In this document: positions 23,737-35,700 of the stretch, piece after piece
Layout: each line of letters opens with the position of its first letter
Position numbering within the stretch: the stretch's first letter is position 1
NCBI GenBank assembly: GCA_013407085.1
Contig: JACCGJ010024065.1
Span: 1-64,000 of the forward strand
Length of the DNA: 64,000 bases
Direction of reading: 5' to 3'
DNA from: Atriophallophorus winterbourni
Lineage: Eukaryota; Platyhelminthes; Trematoda; Plagiorchiida; Microphallidae
Program-made: the position numbers and the translations under genes
The notes under the pieces: generated by a model
The model's input: the letters and a program-made list of their open reading frames with translations, nothing else
Database searches by the model: none
Told to the model about the DNA's origin: nothing

Positions 23737-26700
23737 CTGTGTCATTCGAATTAAACAAGGAGAGTTGGAATCAGAGAATGGTCACGTGAAGGAAAGCCGA
23801 AATTAGCATCATCTCACATGCGTAGACGCTCACCAAGTTGAATAGGAAAACATGGAAAAAGCGAATTTGTTTCTAAATGGGTTATAAAGGTGTTTTTGTG
23901 TAGAATGCCATTCTTATGAGCAAAAGCTAGCAAATCAACTTGCAGCGAACGCAGAATTTCATCAGAAATGTTTCCGATTTGAGATTCATCTAGCTGTGGG
24001 TATTTTGTCTAAACTCGGTACTATGGCATAACGGGCGTGCGTACTAAATGTATTATTGTACGCGAGTGAAACCTGGACCATCCACGCAAGACACAAACGG
24101 GAGCTGAATGGTTTTTATTTATGGTTCATCCGTCGCATCTTGAAAATATCGTAGATGAAGAACGTAACGAATGCACAAGTGTTTTTTAAAGCTGGTCTAC
24201 ATCGCATTGTCGCTCTACTACGACATTGACGCCTACGCTGGCTGAGTCATGTATACAGGATAGAAAATGGTCTTATTCCTAAAGGATCTACATTATAGCG
24301 AGTTAAAATCAGAAAGTCCATCTGAGGGCAGACCGTACTTGTGGTACAAAGACGTTTGCAAAAGAGACATAAAAGCTCTTGACATCTACCCTACGAGTTT
24401 GGAAAATCTTGCTCTTGACCGCTCACTTTGGAGTCATTGTGTGAAGCGTCATCTGCAGCTGGACAGTAAGAGATACTGTTTTCGTTGGTTGACCGTAGAT
24501 TACACAGTCGGCGTGCAACAGTGAGCGCTCCGAAAGAGATTGTTTCTCACGAATCCGACTGTTTCGTCATTTGAAACACTGTGAACCATGAAACGTTTAC
24601 ACGCTTGGGATTTACATCCATGGCCGACCGAAAGAGGCCAAGAACAACAGCAGGTAATATGCTCATCATGGATTATTCTTCACGTTGAGGAGTTATTTAA
24701 TTACATTAATAATTAATTAATTACATTATTTAATTTTAAGTAACACTATCCAAATTCCTCCAATTCAGAACGCGGTGAGTTTTTTGAACATGCCGACTTA
24801 TATATATCACGTGTTAATTACACCATGAGCTGGTCATCTCATGCCCACAAAAAACCTAAATTTCAATGGTAAGATTTGTCAAGCTATCAGTTGCATACCT
24901 GACAGGATTACCGTTGTTTTTCACGTATAACCTGCTTATCAATCGATGCTACTTCGAAATCAAGTTTTAATATCATCAACAAAACTGTAACAGAGCGGAT
25001 TCTATTCTGGGTTATAGGATGAATATCCCGCTATGGATCTGCTTGTTAGTCTGTAGAGTCACGTAAGTTGGCTTTAAGAAACATAATCATGTGCTAGCTG
25101 CTGTTTCACAGCAGATTTGAAAATGAAGAAGACGTGGAAAGCTTTCTTCGAAACAAAATTTGAAATTTCAGCTTTACGTTAATGTTTAATGCAAACAAAA
25201 TATCAACGAGATATCATCATCATCATCATCACAGACAGCATTACACCGGTAGCGCGTACCGAATGCCTAAATGTCATACAACCATGAAAAGGTAAAATCC
25301 TAAAAGATGGGGAAGGGTGGGACTTAAATAGCTACGGAATCTATAGAAGATTAAGCACAAACAAACTGGGTAGAGGTGCCTACACCTCGAATGGAACATG
25401 CATTCAAACATGTTTCGTGAACGAGTAGAACGACATCAGCATGGCAGCTTCCTTGCGGCTTTCACTGTCATGCATCACAAAAAGCTTTTCTCGTCACTCC
25501 GCATGACAACATACAAGGTTAAGCAAACAATCCAATTCAATTCAATTCAATTCCGTTTTAATGGTCTAAAAAGCATATAGCTTTACAAAAAACTACAGAA
25601 TAATATGACAACAACGAATAATATAACAAGCAAAAATGGGATTAGATTGCTTACTGGGCAGTTCAAGAATCAAGTAAATATCCAAGGGCAGAAATTGTTT
25701 TCGATTGGTGGGATAACAAATGTAGGTGTATGGTGTTAAGATGTATAGTTTTCTTCGATGCACGGGTTTAGGGTCAAATAGGCATCAAGGCTTCTCTTGA
25801 AAGTTTGCTGGTTTGGTGAGTTTACAACATTATCTGGCAGATTGTTCCAAGTTAAACAAACTCGCATGGCAAAAAAATGTCGTCTGCAGTTTAGTCTCGA
25901 GTGAGCATCATCCAAGAAGATGCTTAGTGCAAGATGACTACATCCATTTGACAGAGATATTTTGAGGTGGGGTGTATGAAGGAACGCTGATATAGTGATG
26001 TTCGAGATGGCAATATAATATATTTCGATCGAGATACAGATAAATATATTGAGATTTGACAACATTCTAATCAAATGAAGCCAGCAGAATATTGAAATTA
26101 TGCATCAAAACTAGCGGGAAACCATGGAATGAACGATTAATGATTAGGCTATAGCGTTTTTCCGTATAGTTCCGACTCTGACAAAAAAACATTTAGGATA
26201 GACATGCGAGGTCAAGATTGATTGATAAACACTCCGACATGATGTGCATCCCTCTAATTGTTTGGTTAGAATGACACCGCATATAGGGTGTGCATTAATT
26301 GATTTGGATCTCGCCAGTCTGTCTTAACAAGTTCAGCACCTAGCATGGCTTGTGTCATTCTTATCCAACGTAGGATTGGTCAGGTAAAAACTATTTTATC
26401 TCGCTCCCCGTTCGGTCTGACGAAGCTTTGGTGTCAAAAGCGAAACGTTAACAAAATCTTTTATAACTGATTCATTACGTAGTTTCTTTTCATGATTATT
26501 TATTACAAATAACCAAGTGACAGTAATAACCATGGTAAAATTTGCGAGCCGTTCTTCAAGTTAACAGTAATTAACGAGAAAACTCAGTGTGGTATGAAAA
26601 CCCGTGCACAACTTACTATGTCAAGCCATCTGGCATCGTGATATTCGGATAGTACCGTGGTTGTCCAAGTAAGTGACCGTCAATTTCATTCTGCACAATA

Positions 26701-29700
26701 AAATGTAATATAATATAAAGCGAGTGCTTTGATGACAGTCATTTTTCTAGAAAGTAATTTGCTTCGATTCCGTTTATGGAGAACGTATCGCGCGCTAGCT
26801 TAAACGCGATTGTGGGTTTAGGCAGAGAAATGAATGAAGAATAGATCATCAAGTTTACTGGATGTTTGCTCGTCAAATTTAATCTGTCGTATCTACTTGA
26901 GTTACATTTTGACACCGAATTGGGCGCGGCCACGCTATGGCAGTTGCGGACGGTGAAATGATTTGTTTGCTGTAACTCAAATGAAAAACATTTAGTGCGC
27001 TAGTCAAGTGGATTCAAACACAAGCGAAAACGTTAGCGTCCGATTGATTAAATGTTTATTCGTGGTTTTCGTGGCAGCTTCAAATGCGCTTTGCTTAAAT
27101 CAAATATGTGTATAAACGTTCCAGTGATGGATTTTTATAACAAACCGGATCTTTGAGAGATTACTGGTAATCTAAATCCTCATGATATGGGATATCTTCC
27201 GCACCATGTTGCCATTCAAAATGGCCACTATTCTCGAAGCGTTCTGCAAAATGCACATTTGCTTCGCAATCATGTGATGGAATAGGATTGTCTCCACCAC
27301 TGTGACAGATCATTTGCTTCATCCATTACCTTTGCCCACTAATATACAAAGCCCAGGGCACATTCTTTGCTGTCTGCCTTCATCACTTAAGGACAGTGTT
27401 ATCAAAATCCGCGTAATTTGAAGCAGTGAAGCATTGGTAATGAATGCTTGAAGCTTAAAATCATTGTTGGATAAGATCGGTAAAACCAATCTGTTGCGTG
27501 TTTATAAGATTGAATCAAATCTAGAAGTGGTTTTAACGTTTGACCTATGTTTGTCCATTATTTTTCGCGGTAAAACAAAAGATAAAAATGATGATGCACT
27601 TCCTTTTAGGCTATCTCGAATTTCTGAAGCACGGCAAGGTTGTTTCCTGAGATTCAAAATGGTGAATCCAAAAAAGATACTCGACAAATTGCAACAATTT
27701 GAAAGTTGATCTTGTCGAAAACTGAGTCGTCTCTTACTCAATGCGAAAACAAGCTATTTACTTCATGAAACATGTACATCATCATTGAACAGGATTAAAG
27801 CACGAATGGAGAAGCGCAAACTTCGATTTCTTCTAACGACATAGACTTTGAAATCAAGCGTTCGCTTTATGGATAGATGATACAAATTTCGACAATAATA
27901 ATGCTGCGGATGAGAAATCCAACAATTATGGTATGCAACACTACCATAACGATGTGTTTTGAAAGGTAATTCTGCACTCTGAGAACGTTCATTTATAAGT
28001 TCAGAAACAACTAATCTAAGTATTCGTGAGTTTTTGTAGTATAAAAAGCAATAAGCTTAACAAGAACCCCGAGATGACGAGTTATACAAAGTAAAAGCAT
28101 TGCAAGTCAGAATAAGCGCAGTCTGATAGCGCATGTTTCGTCATGCATTGATCGAGTTTACAAATGAGAACCGCAAGCGATTCTGAGCGTATGATTTCTT
28201 CACTCAAGGCGTTCCTATTCTAACCCAGAAATAAATACGGTGAATATTTATTCGTAAACGTGGGATGCTCAAAGCCTTTGAATATTTGCGTATTCAAGTT
28301 ATATCCTCGGGTTTCAGTAAACCCTTGAGGGGATGATATCTTTATGCGGAATTTTAAATACCAACATAACGTTACTCCGTCTGCATCGTTTGGTAAGATC
28401 TTGTAGTTTGCGGTTGGACACTCGCTCCTGGAAAGGCTATTTTTTGTAACATACGACAAATTTGGTCGCACTATGATAAAACGTGTCTAGATATCCTTAC
28501 TCAACCATGATGCCCAGGCTTTGATTGAAAGGACGCATATATGTTAACAGTATCCGGGATTATGTTCCGGGAGTGAAAATCCATAATATCCTTTTTAGTA
28601 GACCAAGATATGCCAGGCTTTATTATACACTGTGCAGCAATACTCTCTGGGCTTAAGGTTACACGGCACCCAGACAACAAGATCATTCTCTTTGGTAGTC
28701 CAAACGAGATCTTACGTGCTCAGCTGATACGTGTGATGCAGCGATTTGCCAAGCCGGTGAATTTCATATTTCGCAGCGTTCAATGGGCAACTCATTTGTC
28801 ACAAACCAACGGTACATGGTGCACATATCTCACTTCCATATTTTAATAATATTTATTTAATAATATTAATACTATCAAATAACACCCGATATCCTTCAAT
28901 ATATCACTCTGTAGCACTATTATTTGAGGGATTTGTATCCAATTTGGCCGCGTTGATAGTGACATTTTAGGAGGCGTTAGATGTCGTTGACTTAAAGCTG
29001 TGATTTCCCAATATTCTCGTGCAACCGCTACCTCAATTGAAAGGCAAACATTGATTGGCTGAATTGAGGTTAGCTTTGAGGTCAATCTATCCCGGCTGCA
29101 AAACATGAGTATTGATCTTCCCCGTGCAATTTGCTGCGTAGAAACCACCACAATAGTTGGTTTTGTTTAAAAGTGCATTTAGTGAGTTCACGTTAATCAA
29201 ACGTGCTTCGATAAATGCTTGTTTGTAATAAAAACCAGCTGGAATTGGGGCCACAATGCTTACGTGTGATCAATATCTGGGCGCTGAGTCCATATGGACG
29301 GTGTCTAGCTCAGATGAATTTTTCAAGATACAAGATTTATCGTAAAAAAGCTAAGAACTTCACAATAAGACAGTGGTTCCCAAACAAAGTGCCGCGGAAT
29401 TATTATTGATGTGCCGCGGAGAGATAATCGTTGGAAAACATTCGATTTCATTTTGTTTAATGACGACATTCAATTTCTTTACCATGAGAGGGCGCGCTCA
29501 AGTTTTGATTTGAAATTGCTCCATTTCTTCAAATTTTTGCGCGTATACTAAGTAGTGAGCGTTTTTATGCGTTATATTAGTGAATCCCATCCACGGTGCC
29601 GTGGCATATTAGTTTGCCGCGGGATGAATACTAACGTGGTAGGTGTACCGTGAAAATCTAAACACCTCAATAGTATACCGCGAGGTAAAAAGGTTGAGAA

Positions 29701-32700
29701 CCACTGCCATAAGATATACGTATAAAATTTGGTAACCGTTTAGGTTTTATGCACAGGACATGCCCCAACCAGCGGAGACGACGTTGGTTAATTGCTGGTT
29801 GAAGGCTAGTGCCGTTGCTTTCTAATACGCGGCGCTTGACTTAGAGTTGCAAATGTGGTGTTGCCACTGAACGTGAGCAATCTTTCGCAAGCAACGTCAG
29901 TCGAAGACATCCAGCCTCCTAGCATCTTCTGCGCAAACTGTCCAACATTCACTTTCGTAAGCAATAATGTTCTTACCAATAGATCCTTCTCTTCAAACTC
30001 AAGCTTAACACTGGTCCGATAAGTATTTTAGTGTAAATTGTATTTCAAGTTAGTTTGTATAATGAAAGCACTGATCATTTTCAATAAACTATGGCTAATG
30101 CAATATTATTCAAAATAAAAGTGCTTAACTTTTCTTTGTAAATCATATCACTCAATGACGAAATAATTTCTGATTGAACGCTGTTTTAGAGTAAATATAC
30201 ACGGCCTGCATAAAAGTTCCGATGGCAGTTTATGTTAGAGTACGGTATTTGAAGAGCGAGATTATAACTGCATGTGGGGATAATGCCAAATTCGTATCAT
30301 TTCACACCGGTGTAAATTAAAAGACAGTTTGTTTCGAATCAAGCACTGATGCAGCTTGCTTTAGTCTGTTTTTAAAACTAGACAATCATCCAGAAAGTAT
30401 ATCTTCATCCAAAGTTTCGCATCATCCTCGAAAAGCAAACGTTTACTTAAAATTTTGGCAGACCATTTATAAATATTAGCAAAGTATTGGGACGACAATT
30501 AAATTTCGTGGGACTCCGCTCGAGGCTTTGATAGCTTTAGAAAATCTGCCATCTAATCTGACTCTCACGTTGTATCCTGCAGCTTGCGAAGAAGTAAAGG
30601 GTAAATAAGACCCTCGAAAGCTCTGAGTGTATCTAAGTACCAGCCATTTAAGCAACTCGATCAATCTAATGCTGGTGTTTAATTGATTAGAGTCGCGAGA
30701 ATGTTAGTAAAGTCAGAATGCTTTTTTCTAAATCCATGTTGTTCTTGAGAGAATTTCAGGAATCGTTATGTGTCTGGTAACACTTTCGTACTCCGAACTT
30801 TCCAGCACAGAAAGGAGATTCGTAAGGCGGGGTATTTGGCAGGATCATAACCACTATCGCCTTTGCAGATTGGTTCGATCATCTTAATCATTGAGTTTAA
30901 ATCAAACGCGTAGTGGGTCGCAAAGCTTCGGCTCCTATGACCACAAAATAGGCAAGGTTATTCTTTCTCACCCTTTATATTTGTTTACGTTAGACCAGCA
31001 CAAATGTTTTCGTACAACTATTGGATTCACGTCAACATTCGACCTTTAGTCATGGTGGTAGTCTGCCACAGCTATTGTTCCGCAGTTTTGCTTACACGTT
31101 TCACAGAAAAACATTGTGGGAAATCGGTGATAAGCATTTTTCTGGTGCAACCAACACAGAATTCCATCCGACGTTATCCAAGGACCAGCGTGGTCTTAAA
31201 GCCCATTATCCTGAACCCGATAAAACTGCTTATTATGGTGGCAGGGTTAACCTGGTTAAAGCTACATTTGATTGTTTGTTAAATCATTCGAACTCATGTT
31301 TAATCCGATGTGCGTGATGTATGTTCGATGTTGAAGATCAAGCGAGTTCGCAAACATGGTGAGTGAACCTTATCTAACAGCGCAAATTGTTTAGCATTCT
31401 TTCACTGTTTCAAGGCACTCGGATCGTGATCATACTGTCCCTACTTGATGAGAGCAAACAGAATGAAACCGGTCTTGGGGTGCGTGTGACAGAAAAGCAT
31501 GCAATTGAATATTTTGGTTCATTGTTTAGGGTTTAACCCCATTAAACATGTGTTTGAACACATGTGATAGAACAGGTTGGTCGTACCAGCCTTATCCAAC
31601 TGTGGAATACTTGATAAGGGCAAACAGAATGAAACCGGTCTTGGGGTGGTGTGATGAAAATTCACTCAAATGCGCAATTATGTTCATGGTTTCCTTTACT
31701 TGAGGCCAGTGGCAGGGATAATTTAGCAATACCGTTTGGGGGATAACAAGCGAACAGGTAGATTTTAATTCCATTGGTTGTGATGGAATGATACAAAATA
31801 TGTACTTTCGTTGGCCTCAAAATCACTTACCCGTTCTTTAGCACATTATTCATTGGCAACACGTAATTTTTGAACATTATAACCAACGTTTCGCTCATCG
31901 TTGGAGTTAAACATTATGATTCGCTTTCAAAAATCCCTCATTCCCATGGTAAGTCGGATGACAGATTATATCCAATAGTTTTGAAAACTTGTAGATCAGG
32001 TACCGGATTGTAGTTCATAGTTGTTCTCTGAGCTGGTATGGTTGATTGCGGACGTTTCGTCATCAAACTAGATGACATCATCAGCGAAACTTCTTTCTAA
32101 GCAACTGGGTGGTGGGCATCATTCGAATTTATCTGCTGTGTTTCGACCTCATCTACTGTGATTGGCTAGAATCCTTGCATGTCCTCGTTGGCGTGTTCTC
32201 ATTGGTCCGTAGATCTTATCCACTTTAATGTGTTCATTGATTGATTGTGGTGTCGAATAACACGCTTCGAGGAATTCTCGAACGTGACGAGTTCTGCCTT
32301 TGGCGATGATTTCTGTTCTTTCCCAACTGAATTCGTGATCTTCTCGGTCCATGTGTGCCGATATTACCGATTTGTGGTCGTCTCGTCGTGTGGCCAGTTT
32401 GTGTTCATGTATCCTTGTTTCCAGCCTTCTTTCAGTTTGTCCGATATATATTATATCGGATTATATTCAAGTTCATTAGAAATTCAATCCATATAAATTA
32501 GCCATTCTTTCTCGTGATTGTTTCGAAAGGCACCTCTTGAATAAACAGCTGTTGTTTCCTCGAATTCATGACCTCGTTTATCTTTATCGGTAATATTTGG
32601 GTTCAATCGAGCCACTTCGTGTTCCATCAATTCCATATTGCATTTTATTTGACTCATTGTACTGGCAGCTCAAACAATTCTTAACCATCTCCACAGAGAA

Positions 32701-35700
32701 ATGCTGTTCAAAGGTGGTACTTCATGAAAGAAACGCTACCCAATAGATTGTATCGTTTCTTTTAATCGTGATCGTATATATATGCTCACGATATAGTAAA
32801 TAATCGCCATTATAATAATGTATGTATGTAATGTATGAAAGCACAAGCCTGATCCAGGCAAAGTGCCGCACAGTCAGAGACTGCACTTGGGGTAAGATAC
32901 TGTCAGGTTGCCCGGGCCTAGACAGATATGAGGGGAAATAAAAATAGAAATAGAAATGGTAGTGAGACTCCAGCGTGTTTCAGCATGCAGCTCACTACCG
33001 TTGGCCAATCAATTTAGCACGATGTTAGCCGCACAGCACATAAATGCTGCACGATTGCACATTCGTGCAATAATAAAGGCAATAATAAAGGCCTCTATAG
33101 CTGCAATCGAATGTCGCAGCTATTGTGACTGATTAAATCAATAATCAATCTGTTGACGGCCATGGTCTAGAATTTGAAAGGTCAGCGGTTTTATGGATAC
33201 GTCAAACTTTAGCCTGCAATTGTGGCTAAGAAAGTCATGTTACAAAACAAAGTGCAATAATAGACCAACCTGTCCAGTGCAACGAATGGCCGCGTGTGTG
33301 AAACCAGTGGTGTTGTCAATGTCGGGTAGCCAGCCATAAACCTGTATTGGTAATAATCAAGAACAATTTCAGTGTGGAAAACTCGGAAACAAAAAATTGA
33401 AATTGAAATTAGGCAGCAGTTTGCGTTGAGTTTATACAACCGGTGAAAGGGATTCCCCACAAAACCAGTCAAATTGTGGCCTTTTGATACATCATGCTTT
33501 TGATTACGTTTTTAAATATTCCTATTAAACTTGCGTCACATCACATATGGATCGCGAAACTTTCACTAATAGCTTGAGGGCAGTGTCATACTGCAACATA
33601 GTGAATCACATAAGCGAATCGGAATGAATTACGTGAAATACAGAGTTTGCTGTAATAGAATGGCAACTGCTAAGTTTTCCAATAAAATCATCCTCATCAA
33701 GATCAGCATTACGTTCGGAGGAATAACCGAGTGGCAGATTGTCTTCTATAGAGTAAAATGTAAACCTAAATTGTTGTTGAAAATCGATCGAATCTGTTGG
33801 GAATGGAACACAAACATACGGGTATGAGTTGATTCGAGAAGGTAATTACGTCAAGATCGTCTTTTAAATAAATTTCGAACCAGCTATCAGATGATGTATG
33901 TATGTATGAAAGCACAAGCCTGATCGAGGCAAAGTGCCGCACAGTCAGATACTGCACGTGGGCTGAGATACTGTCAGGTTGCCTAGGCCTAGTCAAATAT
34001 GAGGAAAAAAGAACAGGAAATAATAGTGAGACTCGAGCCTGTTTCTTCATGCAGATGATGAGTAGCCACTGCGGAATCCGATTGTGTGTAACTCAATAAA
34101 GTCCACAAGCCACTCTAATTACAACCAGTTTGGTTATAAAACCTTTCATCCGGTTTGGCCAAGTTGGAGTCGGCCATTCATTTAGCGATGCATTTTCGGT
34201 ATGAGAGAGACATAGTAAACCGATTCAAAGTGAAGATTATTTTTGATTCCCAATAAATAACGTCTTTTGCAGAACTTCCGTACAACCAAACCGCACTGAC
34301 TGTTGCCCTATTGGCATCTCATTAAGCCGATATCTCATTATTCAAACATGGGATTCCATCGGAACAGCTGACTAAATATTTAAGCTGCCGATATTTAATG
34401 CCATTCACGTAATATCTATTACATGTAGCAGAATTTTCGATTGACTTGTGTAGAGCGCAAACTAAGAGATGGTACTTGAGCATTCATATAAAATTCGAAA
34501 ACAATTTACCGATATGATCAAAATAAGAGACGCTGTTCGCTAAACCAAATCTGAATTTTGGATCCCTGTGTGTTTATTTTGAACGTGCCGAATCTAATCT
34601 AATCTAATTTAAAACATTTGTCGGAAACAATTGACAGAATAAAATTCGGCTGACAAGCTTATACACATATTCACGCCCCTAGAATAATGTGAATACATTG
34701 TTCGTATATGATTATGTAATTTGTAGGACCCTCGTGCAATAATTTGAGTTATATCAGGTGTATCGGAGGCTTGATAAAAATCTAGGAAGTTTACAAACGT
34801 AAACTGTTTATCAGAGCAATTAGTATAGGACCTGTCAAAGAGTTAAAATGCTGACGAAACAATCCTCGTTCAAAATGAATCATGCATGCGCCTCACGAAC
34901 CTGCGATCTATTATAAAATACTAAGCATGGAAGACGTACTAGGTTATATATTCTAGTTTATACGGGCTTCATGCTTATTTGAAGCAGACTATGAGCATAA
35001 AAAGTCACATCTCTTAAGTGTAAGAAAATGTTTTATTGAGAGGTGCGAAGATGGTAAATTGCAACGCGTAAAAAGGAAAACATTTTCGTCCATAAAGTCG
35101 GAATATGAAAAGATGTTTTGAAACTTCATCTGCGTAACGCCCTATATAACGTCAAACACAAATTTGAATCATAAAAATCGAATGTCAGATGTTATCGTCT
35201 GACATCATTTTACGAAGAAAATTTAGCAACCAGGCTAATTTACACACTGAAACATTAGGAACAACGAAAATACAGATTTGCGTGTTAGCCTCAACTAAGC
35301 TAGTTATGGTTTCAGAATGGAAAGGAACTGAGTTGATGAATCTGACCGGTTTGATTGTCGTTTAGAATGATCTTTTAAACAAAAATGAGCTACACTGTCC
35401 TAGTGATTGACTTTGGTTAATTTTCAATGAATTTTTCCTTCTCGCTTATTTATTTAAAATCTATAAGCAAAATTAGTTTTAACATCTCCCGAACGTCGAT
35501 TACATCACTGTTACACACTATCTTCTCAAATTGCTTCAGTAATCAGGCTCTTCTGTTTGATCAGTTGATATTATAGTGGTCCATTTTTAGCAAAAACGAT
35601 AAAAAGGTTTTCGCATTTATCCTAGAATGTTAAACGTAGTTTAAATTATCTAATAACAGCTCCGGTTAAATACGGTATCACCACATCCTGCTCCGGCAAC

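Noticed and set aside
25213..25231. CATCAT run as a possible CRISPR or tandem array
   Set aside because: A simple trinucleotide microsatellite of about six units. The window is eukaryotic.
27464..27741. Two overlapping antisense frames of about 80 codons
   Set aside because: No domain, no splice sites and both strands open equally. Most likely chance.
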